Assembly (NCBI GenBank): GCA_013399015.1
Contig: VWZX01009072.1
Coordinates: forward strand, 186,001-250,000
Length of the DNA stretch: 64,000 nt
Origin: Galbula dea
Lineage: Eukaryota; Chordata; Aves; Piciformes; Galbulidae
Direction: 5' to 3'
A model generated the notes under the pieces. It was given only the letters and a program-made list of their open reading frames with translations, ran no database searches and had not been told where the DNA came from. The translations under genes were made by a program, and so were the position numbers. Positions within the stretch are counted from its first letter, which is position 1; every line of letters starts with the position of its first letter. Shown here in pieces: positions 24,683 through 38,177 of the stretch.

Positions 24683-27600
24683 TAGCCTGATGTTAATGGC
24701 CAACAGTAATAATGAGCTCATCCCTGTAGAAGTAATGTCTTGTGCCTTGTAAGTATAACCATTTGGGTTACTTTAGTAATTTTTTCCAGCTTTGTTTTCC
24801 CCTTCAAATCCAATCAGTCACCTGAGCCTCTCTTAGCATGTCCATCTTGTTGTATCAAATACTGATTCTTTAGCCTTCCCTGCAGAATAGGGCTAAATGG
24901 TGAAAATCCTTTTCCATCTGGTTTATTAAACGAGAGGTGCCAGCTCCTCTTTCTTCTTCCAGTGCTGCCAGCTCTGATTGCTTGCCTGTTGTCCTCTCCT
25001 TCAGGCACCTTATTTTCTCTCATTTTGTTTCGATACTTAGGAAGATGTTGCAAACAAAGCCATAACTTTATTATTTTTTTAAATCTGACCTTTGGTTTGG
25101 TATTTATAGGTTGTTTTCATATGTCATTAGCTAGGTAGATGATTAGGGTCTGTTACTTCTGCTAAACTGTTCCACTGTGGCCTTGCTTTCCTAATCACTG
25201 TCCATAGTACTTCAGCATTGGCTGTCTAATATGAAGATTCCAAATATTCTGACATAGAGAGGGTTTGTCTTTGGTATGTTTCTGTTTGTTGTTATTAAGC
25301 AGGGTTGAGCTTTGACTGCAGTTCTTGGATTTCTAATCTGTTGTGATCAACAACATTTATTCTAAGAATACATAAGAAACAGAAGGGAACTACATGGTTT
25401 CTGACCTGCTTATTTCTATTTGGAATTTTTCACATTAGTTTGCTGGTAACTGAAGGACACAAAGTATACCTCAACAAAAAGTTTTTAAATTCTTGTACCT
25501 CTTAGCTTTGGAAAATCCAGATTGTTTCTAAACATTTGTGCACAGGACAACAAAAGATAACTTTGTCAGACAAGGAAGGATAATCATGTGAATTGACTAA
25601 AACCAGGGATTCTGAAGTTCCATTCATCACTCTGCCTTGCATCCATGGGGGATCTTGAGTAGCTCATGGTGATTCCTCTTTCACTGTTTGCAAGGAGTGG
25701 CAATATTTTTTGAATGTTGATTTAGTGTAGCATTTGTACATTTTTTTTACTGTAAAGACAATATTAAAAATTCACTCTTCTAAACTATTAGGTTGTCAGT
25801 AGTAGATTCTGCAATAATTTGTCTATGCCAAATACAAATAATGGTTGTATTACCTAAGTGAGTGACTACTGCTGATAAATAATCCATTATATATCCACAG
25901 GGCTTTATTATGAAATAAAATGTAGTGTGTGTGACTGTTAACTTCTGCTAGATTGAGATTTCAGGTTGACCTAATGGTGATCTGTGGTAAGACTGGCAGG
26001 AGGTGAATAATGGAGAATACAAGTTATTACCTTGGAATATCATATTTTCATATGTGAATACTTGAAAACAATTGTTTGACTGTAGCTCAAAGGATTTGGG
26101 TTTTGAGTTCAGTTGAGTAACAACTCTCCATGAGAGAGCTGAAGCTGCTGGAAAGAGCGTAAAAGAGCTGCAGAACAAAGCTTTTTCTTAGTAACAGACC
26201 TTCATCATCAAGAGCAACATGATCTTTAGAAATCAGCTTCTGGGATTCAAATGTGATTTTGCCAAAAGTCTGAGGTTTGGGAAGAGCGAGTTCCCAGGTG
26301 GGACGTAAGACAGGTTTTAGCTGTTCTTTTATCTGTGTATTGCTTACACCTTTTCAGGTACTAGGCTGTGATCCTTCTTTGAGGGGACAGTCTGTGTCTC
26401 CCTTCAAGTTTCTCCCCCTGCAGTCTCCAAAGAGGAAAACAACAACTTTCAACGTTCACAGCTTCAGGCTTTGAGAATGCTGCAGCTGCTCCTGGGTGGG
26501 ACATACAGGAGGGCCAGAAAGAATGTGAAGCGACCAGGCAGCTCGAGTACACACTCTATCTCCAGAAAGGGCTCAAACCCAAAGATCTTGAGCAGGGATT
26601 CGGCACTGCTTAGGTGCAGCCAGCAGCTGAAGTACTGAATCTTGGGCTACTGAGTTCATCTGAGAGACTCCACAAAACTGTGTGGATTTTTCCCCTCTTC
26701 CTTTACTTAGTTTGTAATGCTGAGAGTCTAGAAGAACAGAAATGATGTGCTGCACTGTCTGAGAAAATTCTGACATTTCAATCTTGCCAGAAAAATGATG
26801 TGAATAGGCATACCCATGAGAAAACTTTAGCAGAGCTATTTGGAATAATTAGTGCAGCTGCAATTTATAATTTTAGAAGCATAAATATTTTTCAGTGGCT
26901 AAAATTAGGTTTCAGTCATGTAAATCTGTTTAATATGATACTTCTCAGTGACAGTCAGTGATGGATCCCTTTAACCTTTTCCTATGTAGAACAGTGTCAC
27001 TTATTCCTTGGGTGTTTCAATGTTATGTAGTGGAATGACTTAAGAGTTAATGTAAAGATGGCAGAATCCAGGCAAGTGCAAAAAAAGTGACAGTGAATTG
27101 GAGTACACCATTGTAAAGCATCAGACTTCCAGGTAATACTTCTCTGTAATACAAAGTTTCCTGAGAAAGGAAAGGAGAATCCTGTTTGTCCCTCTAAGGG
27201 TTTCCCCCATAAGGTGTGTAAATTGAAACTAGTAGTGTAATTGGTTATACTTTTAATACAAAATTTTAAAGAACAATTTTAAGTGCTTAGATCAGAGTCA
27301 GCTTATCATGCAATGTGCTTGGCTGTATGTCTGTATAAACAGAAGATACATGGAAAGATGATGTTGTTACTCTTGGGTCAATCTAGCTGATTAAAGAAAA
27401 TGTAGTGGGATTTCAAAATGCTTGGGTAGCTGTTGGGTATTAGAGAAAGTAACTCTGAGGCTTGAAAAGGTTTTTTAGTCATCTTATGTCTGTGGCTGAG
27501 AAATTCTAACCACAAATATGCTACTGTTTGCCACCTCCATCTGAGGTTTTGAGAAGGATTTTAGAGGGTTATCAGGGAGCTGAGCTTGTGAGCTGGACAA

Positions 27601-30600
27601 GCCTGGTGGTTGGGGTTTCAGAAGGTTGCTCCTAGATGTGTCTGTCTCCCCCAAATGCTTGACAAATCACAAATTTCTAAGGAAGATGTTTTGGCCTCTC
27701 AGTAGTTTCATAGCTCCAGCAGCAAGCAGTGATAATGTGTGATCTGCAGTGTACCACAGGTCATGTGAACCATCACCTGTTCAGTGCTGGTGAACAGTTT
27801 GGTGAAGTTGTGGATCAAGCACTGTCCCATTAAAACAGGAGTTTTGTTAATATTGATACTAATCAGTGTATGGACTACATCACAAGATTCATCAGCAGAT
27901 CAATCAACCTTTATCTTCATGTAGATGGAACTATTAAAAGCCTGCTTTGGGGACTGGGTGTCCAAAGGCTTTGCAAGCTGCAAGTGATCTTTGGGCTGTA
28001 CTTAGAAAACTGATTTGAACTATGTAATAAATAGCTATGAACTGCAAAAATTGAGTTGTTCTGTAGAATTCAGTATCTGCTTATAGACAAGCTAGATTTG
28101 AAACAAGTTCCATTTCCAGTGAATAATTTAAGTAACTCCACACTGCTTGCATGGAAGTGTAGTGCAGAGCATTTTACAGAAACAAATTTTCACTAGATAG
28201 CTACAAGTTAATTCAGCCTGTGTGTATTAGATTGTGAACCACAGTTCCAGTTCTAAAATTCTGCTTCACTCCTCTCTAAGTACATACAGTTTTAACAAAT
28301 TTGCTATTTACATTATTCATGAAGTTATATAGTGGTCTCAGTGCTGGAATTAATCAGTAACATTCAGTAAGTTAATTTTCATGTGTAGTGTTTTGCAGTG
28401 GGGAAAAATCATTGGTGGTTAGCATTTGAACACTGGGAAGATAATTCCCACTCTGTTACTATGTTGCCATGTTGCACTAGATGGCCTTCAGTTGTTTTGT
28501 ATCTTGAGCTAAGGCTGTGGGGTGTGTACAAGTCTATGAATGCGGGTGACTTGCTGCATGCCCTTCTTCCTGGAGGCTGGCTGAGCAGGACTGACACCTG
28601 GGACAGACAGGTGAGGAGAAAGCAGGGAAGCTGTGGGTCTTCCTGACATCCCTCTTCTCCTGGAGCTACCAGAGGTGAGCTGGGAGATCTGTGGCATTCA
28701 CATGGCTGTCACATTTTAGGTAGTCTGGAGTCTTGTCATGTCCCTAAATCCAGTTCATGTGATCTGACTGGCTGTGTGCTTGTATTTTTTGTTTAGTGTG
28801 CAAAGACATTTGTGTTTAAACTTATATACAGGCTCTAAAAATCATGATCATTATTGGACATTCCAACAAAAGCCTCCAGATTGGTAGATTTTTTTTTCCA
28901 GAAACACTTTCCTCAGCAACATGGACCAACTAATGAAAAGGAAAGAAAATTGTATTGTTTCAGTCTCTCTTCCAGCAGAGACTCTCCTGGGCATTTTTAA
29001 TTACATATTAAAGAAATACATAAAACCTAAGAATGGGATTGAGGATAATCTTTTCTATCCTCTTCAGAAGATGAGGAGGGCATTAGTGTATCTCCAGGAT
29101 TAAATTGGAAGAGCACAAACCTTCAAAAATTAAGCAAAATTATAAGTATATAGTATGTATTGAAGCACATGATGAACTTGATATCTGAAACAGAGCAAGG
29201 AGGAAGTGTTGCTATTTGATAGCAATTCCTGTTTTTCTTTTGAGGAAGAAAAATGATGAATTCTCAAAACTTAACTGTGTTTCTTGGGGAAACCCCTACA
29301 TTCGTTTCCTTATGGCAGCTGGTGTGTACCAGGTGCTCTTCCGGAGTGCTCCCAAAGAAACTAGCAGCATGGGAAGATCCTCAGAGTTGATTCAGTCATT
29401 CTACCAAGCATGGTTTGCACTAGGAAGACTTATTTTTCCTCAAACTGATACTTGTCATTTCCCAGACACAACACTAACTGCTAGGGGAGGAGATGTTCAC
29501 AGGAAATGGGTACCTATTGGGACATCTCATATTTCTCCTGGTGCAGACTGTGAAGCTTCTGGGAGAATCTGCCACAGTCCACAAATGCAGCTGGGGAGAG
29601 AATGCTTATGCTTAGCATGATGTTTTGCTGTGCTGTTCAATACTTAGGCCTAGTTACTATGTTATAATAAGCTTTAAAAATATATCCTGTTGCTAGAAGG
29701 AAATTTAATGTTTATAGCGGAGTTCAAATTTGGGATTAAAAACTAAAGATGTATCTAACTTTGGAGTGACAGGCAAGACTTACTTGCCTGAGTTTTGAAA
29801 ATAATAGCATACCATTTTATTGGAGAGTGAGCTTATCAAATCAATGCAATACACTGATAAAATATCCTTAATGTAAGTATTTACATTGCATTTTATGTTG
29901 TTTGAGTGTAGTTGTATCACGTGAGCTGGATAGGCAAATTTAATGATCGGCTGATGTTGAAATAGTTCCTTTTCATGTGGCACTACTAAAATCTCTCACT
30001 TGAGGGGAAGTGTTACTTTACTAACATACTTTTTATTTTCTTGGCTTAAATTATTTTTTCACCTGAACAGTGAAAGTGTTGGATTGTTTAATAGAACATC
30101 AAAAAGGAGTTTAATATTCTATCAAAATTAGATCTGTGGGTATAAAAGAAACAAGGTCTTTCAGGCCCTTGCGTGCTTTTCTCATATCCGGTCAGTTTAT
30201 AAAGCTTGCCCCTGCTTCTGTTGAAGTTAACGGACTTAGCCACTGATTTTCAGTGGAAATAGAGTTATGCTTACAAACAGCAGAAAAGATGACTAGATTT
30301 CTCCATTTCCTCTCTTCTGTTTCACTCCTGGGATTTACTTCCATGCTATCCATAGTGATAATATCTAAGTTATTCTACTGTCTAAATTTTTTAAAAGGTC
30401 TCCCCTTTTATTCATCTACATAGTTGCCTTTGGTGCTAAGATACTGCTCTTTTTCCTGCTGTCTTCAGAGATTTGTTTCCCCTCTTTCTCATTCCTACCT
30501 TGTGGTTTTTTTCTGGCTGCTTTTGCATACCTGTTCACTCTTGAGTCTTACATTTTGTGCTTTAAAAATTTACCTCCATATAACTTTGTGTTGTCCCAAC

Positions 30601-33401
30601 CTGTTGTAGTGAAAAGCTATTCCTAAATACATTCAAGGCAGGTTCATATTTCATTTTTAAATGGAGAACAGTTTCCAGAGAATGTACTGTTCTGAATGGT
30701 GTGTGGCATGGAGAAGGGTGGGAAGAAAGGCTTCATCCACACCCTTTTCTGTGAGTTTGAAACTTAGCCTTGCCTCCTTTCAGAGCTTGCTCCCCTCTGT
30801 TGATGTCTGTAGTCAGTTGATTAAGAAGTTTTATGATGGGTAAGACCAGTATCCTCCACTCCTACCGTTTTCCTTCAGCTCACTGAAAATGTTGGCTGTG
30901 TGTTGTCCTTTACCATGACTGTCTTTTGAAAGGAGGAGGAACTTCCCTGTACTGTTCTGTAATATATTGCATTCAATGCCAGAAGAGGCTCAAGTTTCTG
31001 GTGTGACTTAATGTATATGCCTGTATATGGGAGAGTTTGACCTCTCCTGCTACTTTCTCTGCAACATAGGGAAGATTTGGAAGCACCAGTACAGTGATTG
31101 ATACTACCCTGAGAGCTCTGATTTCTCTTCACACCTGTTTGTGCCTGAGCATTTTAATGTAAGAATTGATTATCAATAATAATGAATGTCATTAAATGGA
31201 AGAGGTATGATGGCCAGGTCAGGATTTTAGCTAGCTGTTAGTTTGCTTATGATTTAGTAGCCCTGTGGTGCCTCTTTGGCTGTTTCTGTACTGTTCAAAT
31301 AAAGAAAATGTGGGTGTTTCTGGATTTTTTTTGTTTGGATTTATATCCTTCCTGTAGGTATGAAATATAACATCTGTTTCTAGTGAGGCTTTTTAATTTG
31401 TCCTGAGTGCTCACTAGTCTGTGGTGATAGAGGGGGGTCACTGAAGATATAAATATGGCTTCTGCTCAAGGCTGAGAAGCCAGGAGTTCAACAACAACAA
31501 CAAAACCAAACAAAAAAAACACCCAAACAATGGATTGAGAAGCCTTGCAGCTGGTTGCAATTAGAATTGCCATTGGTGTTCCCTCCAGGATTCCTCTGCT
31601 AACATACCTGTAATGGTGTGCAGCAGGCAGCTGTGTTCTCAAGGCATGGATGTAAACACAGCAGGCGGGAGCTTGGTGGCTCATACTGAGCAGAAGGAAG
31701 CCAAACAGTTATGTAACTGAAATGGTTCCCTCAAGGTGTTGTCAGCTGCTGGAGAATCATTCTCATGTCTGTAAGATGCAGGAAGTTTCTTTTGCAGTTG
31801 AAGAGCAGCTGATGCAAGTCTCTGTTTCCTAGAGGTATTTGGAAAGGATTGTGCAGACTTTCTGCTTTCCCAGCAGTTGGATTGTCCTGGGATGGAATTT
31901 ATTCAGCTTGCTTCATTTGGTCATTTTGCTATTCACAGTTGTATTCTGCTTCTTGTTTGACAAACCATATCTAATATACACTGTCTTTTTTAAAAGCTTC
32001 TGTGGTTATAGAATTCCCTTGGTGCTTGTGGTCCTGAATATTATAGTGAAATATTAACATATACATGTCAGTTGCATTCTGTAGCCCAGCACATAGGTAA
32101 TTATGTCAAAGCTATTATGCTTGTTTGGTAAAGCCCAGTTTTAGTGAGTGCCTAGCATGAATTAGATGCAGTTTTCTAAATGTTAATTTAAATGGAGTCT
32201 ATGCAGTAACAGTAATGCTGTACTCCTTTGCAAAGGGAGTTTTTCTTGGTAAGGCCAATAATTTCTAAAGTCTCTCTTACACTTCATTACGCTTGGGCAT
32301 ATGCTACATCAATTGAAGTTTGGTACGAAGTAATCTGGAAAAGACTGTGTAACTAGACTCCAAATATTCTCTCCTTGGGAACTGACTGCTATGTTACTTA
32401 ATTCTATATTTGTGCCACATTGTATTTTTTGCTCCTTAGTTTCTTAAAATTTTCTGTGCATGTTCATTGTTTCCAAATTTAGCAGTCTTGCTATTTCAAC
32501 TTACTGTAAACCAACAAATCAATTCTTACAAAGCCAATATAAGAAGCAAACAAAGCAAGAGAATCTTGGAACAAATTATGACAGAAACACAAAACTAGGC
32601 TAAATCTATTTCTTTTATATTTTGCCAAGTGGCTGTAAGTGAGGAGTAGTCTTGATTTTATTTTTAAAGACCTAATTCTTCTGAGAGAGATTAACAAAAC
32701 TTTTGACGTTTGAACTAATTCTGTTAGCTTAGCCTCTCTAGCCAGATAATGGCGAGAATCTTGAAAGAATGTATACAGTATGAGTGCACACAAGGACAGG
32801 TTTTGTTTTGTAAGGACTTTGTGGTACTGGAAAAGGGTTTTTACTTGAAAAACAGCCATTGCCATGTAGCTCTCAAAGAGAAAGGATACAGGACTGAAGC
32901 ACTCATGAGTATCTGTTTTCTAGTCTCTCTAGTCTCACTGTCTAGTTTCACTTCTGTTTTGCTACAGGATGTTCCATCGCTCCTTTAAAGTGTAAAGCTT
33001 TGTATGTGAGGAGGATTCCTGTGATACAGATTATACAAGTGAAAGAACAGAACCAGTGTATGAGGAGGATGTGAGCCTGTTCTGAGAGTTATGGCTGTGA
33101 TCTTCCTATGGGTATGCCTAGTGATTAATATAGTCATAGTTCCATTTAGGAATGTATTTTATGATTTAAGTCGATAATAACAAACTAGTTGACCTGATAT
33201 GAATGTATAGTTTACACATGATTGTTACAGTGAATATGGGTTGGGTCCTGTAGAAAATAGGTGGTTATGTTTGTAGTAAGTCTTACAATGTGCTTATATG
33301 AGTGAGTAAACTAAAGATACTTGGACATTAATTTTGTGTTTCCCAGCCTTAGATTGATCTATGATGTTTGTGAAGGATTGCGCATTGGGGGTGTGTATAT
33401 A

Positions 33402-33419
33402 AATTATATATATATAATT
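33402..33419. repeat. AT-only 18-bp palindrome
   Basis: AATTATATATATATAATT is a perfect palindrome built on a (TA)n core in intron 3. It is probably a microsatellite by-product. Confidence 0.75.
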
Positions 33420-33872
33420 ATGTCTGAGGCAGATCTTTGTAAGCTTTCATATAATGAAGTTTTGTTTTGTGTGGGTTTTCTTAGTCATGTTAAGTGTTCA
33501 TGTAGCTATTCTTATGTCTCCCTTTAGGAGATGGCTGTCTTTGCCTGAGGCTTCAACTTGAGATGTGTTTTCAATCAGAGCATCCAGTTTAGCTTGGGAC
33601 GCTGTTTCTTACACAGTTTATTTGTCCTTGGGCATTTTAGCTTATTTTAGAGATGAGGTTACTGGTCCAAACAACGTAATGAAGCATACAAGGTCAGCTT
33701 CTGCAGTAACAAGAGTTAGAACTCACCTGACACCTGCAGCACTTCTTTTCATCCACACCTTTTTAATTTCTGCATATCTGATTCTTGTACTGAAAAGAAA
33801 ATAACCAGCTGCCTTTTGAAATTTTTATCCTTACTTTATACTTCTCTTTAAAATGTAAGACACATCTGTTTT

Positions 33873-33924
33873 GTAGTAGACATTTGGTGTGCACTTCTAG
33901 TGGTAGTAGTAGACATTTGGTGTG
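33873..33924 (+). repeat. Direct repeat, 19 bp, period 33
   Basis: The 19-base sequence GTAGTAGACATTTGGTGTG occurs at 33873-33891 and again, identically, at 33906-33924, separated by 14 bases. The second copy leads straight into the TTA-rich microsatellite, which suggests local replication slippage. Confidence 0.85.
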
Positions 33925-33933
33925 TGATAAGGC

Positions 33934-33985
33934 TTTATTTTTTTTATTATTTATTATTATTTTATTATTTATTATTATTTATTTT
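33934..33985. repeat. (TTA/TTTA)n microsatellite
   Basis: A run of TTATTATTTATTATTA-type units followed by seven to eight G bases (33984-33993). It is likely polymorphic in length. It lies in intron 3. Confidence 0.85.
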
Positions 33986-35534
33986 TTGGGGGGGTATTAT
34001 AATTTGGTTACAATATCAGTAACAATACCTCTCTTAAATACTCTAATACTCTCTCTTAAATACTGATATGAAATCTAGGGGCTTGTCAAAAGCAACACCC
34101 AACCACTTCGTTGGTCTGAATCCTTCGAAGTTCATCTCATGGCATTAGAAATATACAATGCTGTGATATTGCCTTCTGCCCTTGTACTGGTAATACTTGG
34201 AGTCCATTTCTCTTTTTTGTAGCAATCATTTGGACAGTTATCCATCCCTTCAGGTGTTCTGGTGGTGTCTAAACAGTAGCTAGCTCTGCCTGTCTGTGTC
34301 CAAATGTCTTCACTTAGATAGTTTGTTTACCAAACTTGAAATCTTGGAAATAATAGTAATAATAATCTTGGAAAAATAGTAATTTGAACGTAAAAATGGA
34401 AATGGCAAAACTGCCAGATGACTTGAAGATTTTTTTGGCCTAGCTGGGGTAAATTTTGTACCTACAAGCTTTCATTCGTTCATTTGGGAAGTGTAAGTGT
34501 GCATGATCTCAGTGGCCTGTCAGAAGCTTCATTCACAGTTGTGGTGGAGGGTTAGGATTGAGCGTCTGAAAGAAATGGAATTGCTACTGATATTGGAGAA
34601 ACAAATAGAGTTTCTTTTGTAGAGCATCTGGGAAATAACAAGGAGAGTGAAATCAGTACAGGTGGTGATAAAACTTGAATTACTGCACTTTAGCATAGAC
34701 ACCATGTTAGTACTAAAATAATCTTGCCAGATGACACAGGCGAACGAGGATATTTAAACTGAGCAGAAATGGTTTGTTTCTGCTCAGTTGTTGAATGTAG
34801 GAGGATATTTTTTGAACATTGATAAGTGAAATTGTCATCTTTCTCTTTTTTCAGTACGTTCTTTGTTTTCAAAATCTTCCTGGTTATAGTGCTGGGTATA
34901 TCCCCAAACACTGAGAAATATTAAACATATGCAGGAAATTATCAGAGGGTGAGGAGGGGCCTTTTTTTTTTTTTTTACAGGGATAAAGGAAAATAATAAA
35001 CAATTTTGAATTTGTGAGTTTATCCCACTTGAGGAGGGTTATGTGGCACAAGAGACTGAGCACCGTTCATGTTACTTGAATGGTGAGCTACTGCTCACCT
35101 GACCTATAAAGCTGATAGGAGAAGGGGCAAAAGCCTTTCTATGAAGTTCATCCATAAATAACTGGAACTAATAATGTCCTGAATTGTTGCCACCTAATAA
35201 ACAGATCTGTCTACACTCTGAAGCAGGTCCCAAATACCTCTGGCTGATTTTAGTGTTTTCAAATAAATGTTTATGCATATCTACTCTGTGGGTTAGGTTA
35301 CTGATTACAATATGACATTACTGTTCAGAAGGATTTCGTCTTCTAAACAAATAGAACTACGTCTCATGTTACCTAATCTATATACTTAGTGGATTTCTCT
35401 CTTCTTCACCACATCTCCTCTAGGAATTAGGAGGGGGTTTTTTTCCAGTTTAGAAGACTTAAACATACTTCAAATTTTTTTTAAATGTGTAAAAATGTCT
35501 GCTACTGTAAATTGGTTCATAGGTGAATATTTTC

Positions 35535-35620
35535 ATGTATTGGACAGGGATCTGGGCAACCAGAGCAGGGGGGCTGAACTGGATGACTCTCAGAGGGCTG
35601 TGTAGGTAACGATATGATTT
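35535..35620 (+). mobile_element. Short CR1-like 3' remnant (sense)
   Basis: The piece 'tctgggcaaccagagcaggg' followed by 'ggctgaactggatgactctc' and 'agagggctgt' resembles the CR1 segment just before its 3' end (…caacctgatctag…ggactagatgatc…). The terminal octamers are not clear. It is short and diverged, so this is a tentative call. Confidence 0.5.
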
Positions 35621-37226
35621 AGTTTTAGAGACTTAATTCAGAGATTTAATTCACTGGCATTTTGCTGAGAGTCAGAACTTATTAACTGAGACAAATAACA
35701 TTCATTAGAATATTGATGAAGCCTCTAGATAGCTGAGTATTTTGTAGTTTGAAAACATCTCTGGTGTAGTGACTGAAACACGAGAATTACAAAGTAGACC
35801 TGGAATAAAAAGTGGCAGATATATTATTTCAGCTTACAGATTTACTGCAGAGAACAGCTGGAACTGCAGAACTACTTATTCAGTTTTACCCTAGTATTTC
35901 AATGCACAGATCTAAGCTTAGCTTTAGGACATATAATTGCATACCACTAGATTTCTGATCATTAATGTGGTATCGGGATGGTTCTGAAGTGTTCATTGAC
36001 TCTGTCCTCTTGAAACAGTATTTTTATTCCCTTTTTTCCTGTCTGTAAGACAGAGCATTTTTATTCCCATTTTACAAGTGAGAAATGAAGGCAATGAATG
36101 ATTTAATATTGGAAGTATTTGCACGTTTGGGCATATATCTATATCTTGATCTTTTTTTTCCTGCACATGTTTTCTTATGCTGTATCTGGCTTTATGTACA
36201 GGTTCACTTTAAAAGCGTTGACCTCAGCTGCAGCTGTAATGCTCAGTACTTCTGCATGTCAGATCCAAAGATCTCAACAGAAGCAAAAGAAAATGAGAAA
36301 TATGTAAATAATGGCCCAATGTAGGAAAAACAAAACAAAACATTGAAGGAACTTGCTAAAGAACTTGTCCTCAGTGATCCCGTGATGTCAGAAGTGGAAT
36401 CAGTCACTGTGGTTAGCTATTCACACAGCAGTGGTAGAAGGAGCCTCTGGAATGGAAATAATTGCTTTAAATAGTCCTGAAACTACCTGCAGCTCTTGGA
36501 GAAAGGAGAGAAGTCACTCCATATTGCACAGTGAATGTCAGAGGAACTTTGATAGATTTTGTTTGGTTTTGGTTTTGTTGTTTGGTTTTTGTTTAATTGC
36601 CACAAAGTATAGCTCTTCCTAAATGTAAGATACGAAAGCCTTGCACCTAAGCTTTGCAACTAGTGGTGCATATTTTTCTTTGTGTAACTTGTGTGAAGTT
36701 ATTTGTTGGTTTTGGGGGTATTTTCGTTTCCATCTACAGGTAGTGGTTGAAATCTCAAGTGTACTGAGAACAAATAAATGTGCTTTTTTAAATGGTCTTG
36801 TCTTGTTTTTCCTGGAGTCTCTCATATTAGTGCTCTTCAAAATAAATCTGCAGTCTGATGTTGAAATACTTGAAGTAATGGATTTTAATTTCATTACTTA
36901 TCACAGAGGGAAAAAAATGCACTACTTGCAAACTGTTCGTTTACTGGCTTTTCATTGCTTTTTTCCCCAGGTAAAGCAGTGAAGGAAGTATGGTATCTCA
37001 GCATTTACTACTGGAATGTCAAATCATGGAAATGATCTAATTAGAGTTGGTACAGAATAGCTTTCCAGACAGGTAGTGGTCAGATACTGATTATCATAAA
37101 AAGACTTGATGTATTTTATTAGAAGGTTTATTTTAAAACAGTTAATAGATCCTTTCTGATTCTTTTTAATAATTCTATAATAACAACTTTGGTCCAAAAG
37201 TTAACACTTCATTTTTCTTTTCACAG

Positions 37227-37434
37227 CCCACATACTGGGTGGCAGGATTACCAGTCTGGTGTGCCCAAGATTCCTACTGCTTGCATCTCTGTGGAAGATG
37301 CTGAAATGATGTCACGAATATCTTGCCGGGGCACTAAGATCGTTGTGCACCTGAAAATGGGAGCCAAAACCTATCCAGACTCTCCTTCCTTTAACACTGT
37401 AGCAGAGATCATTGGAAGCCAGTACCCAGAGCAG
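37227..37434 (+). CDS. CPQ: Carboxypeptidase Q, coding exon 3 (gene exon 4)
   Basis: A 208-bp exon that completes Ser212 and encodes residues 213-281, ending on a codon boundary (phase 0). It covers the second half of the PA-like region and the lead into the M28 peptidase core. Visible blocks are 'SPHTGWQDYQSGVPKIPTA' (212-230), 'VEDAEMMSR' (234-242) and 'LKMGAKTYPD' (254-263), then 'SFNTVAEIIGSQYPEQ' (266-281); all are typical of CPQ. The acceptor is 'tttttcttttcacag' ending at 37226 and the donor is GCAG/GTGAGT at 37435. A cysteine at residue 245 falls in a variable loop where the mammalian protein, as I recall it, has none. The frame is intact. Confidence 0.96.
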
Positions 37435-38144
37435 GTGAGTGAGAATATACAATAAAACTTATTTTGTCCTTTAAAAATATGAAGGAAAAAAAAAAAACCA
37501 AACAAACCAACCCAAAGAACAACCTGGGACCATGCTGTTAGCATCCTTTTGTCCTGTATTCTGTACTGGTGAGATGTTTTATTTAAACCATGTAAGTTGA
37601 CATGGGAGACTAAGAAATTCACAACTTAACTAGTGTGGTTTTCCCTTGAAATTCAGGCCAAGCTGGCAATAAAACATATTTGTCTTCTCGTTTTAGTACA
37701 GATGTAACCCGATTGGTCATAAAGTGCAGAAGCAGCCGTTCCCACCTCTGGGAAATTGCTGTAAATAGCAGCTGTTTCTTGTTAGTCTGGCTTCAATGTA
37801 CCTGATGTGCCAAGCATAGAACCACAAAATACTTGATTATCCACTTTGATATCTTTTGAGTTAAAGATATAACTCTTATAATCCTGACTTTCAGCATCTT
37901 TGTGTACTGCGTATTTATTGGAGTGCAGTACTGCTTTATTTATCTTACAGTTCCTTAGTGATGGGAAAACTGTTTCCTAAGTGCCCTACAAAGTGAGTAA
38001 AGTTAGTGGTGCTCATTGTTCTGTGATCTAGCATAAATACTGTAGAGCAGTATGTCACTCTTGGAATTCTGAAGAGCTGTTCCAGGCATTCACACTGCAC
38101 AGCTTTTTTTTTTCCTCTCCCGTTTTTGTGGAGAGCCATATCTA

Positions 38145-38177
38145 CAAAATGTACCGTTTGAAAAGTGGTACATTTTG
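38145..38177. repeat. Perfect 11-bp inverted repeat, 11-nt loop
   Basis: CAAAATGTACC (38145-38155) and GGTACATTTTG (38167-38177) are exact reverse complements around an 11-base spacer. It would form a stem-loop in the CPQ intron 4 transcript. No known RNA family is recognised. Confidence 0.85.

Larger units (their letters stand above)
18696..37226 (+). other. CPQ: CPQ intron 3
   Basis: An 18,531-bp intron bounded by GTAAGC and 'tttttcttttcacag'. It carries two hairpin-forming sequences at about 19.2 kb, a solo LTR at 19471-19946, a second, more diverged LTR candidate at about 22012-22420, a direct repeat plus TTA-rich microsatellite at 33.87-33.99 kb, an AT palindrome at 33.4 kb and a small CR1 piece at about 35.5 kb. 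Many homopolymer runs occur, for example at 34958-34974. The open frames, including a 134-codon one at 29216-29620 and a 124-codon antisense one at 32491-32865, show no domain, motif or splice context that I recognise. No exon is needed here, because exons 3 and 4 join in frame to give a continuous CPQ sequence. Confidence 0.9.

Noticed and set aside
28440..28510. 'ctagatggccttcag' resembling a CR1 tail
   Set aside because: Only about 15 bases resemble CR1, the flanks do not continue the match, and no terminal octamer is present.
29216..29620. 134-codon open frame in intron 3
   Set aside because: No recognisable domain, no splice or promoter context, and composition like its surroundings. 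A frame of this length is expected by chance in 64 kb read in six frames.
32491..32865. 124-codon antisense open frame in intron 3
   Set aside because: No motif or homology is recognisable, it overlaps a sense open frame, and it has no gene context.
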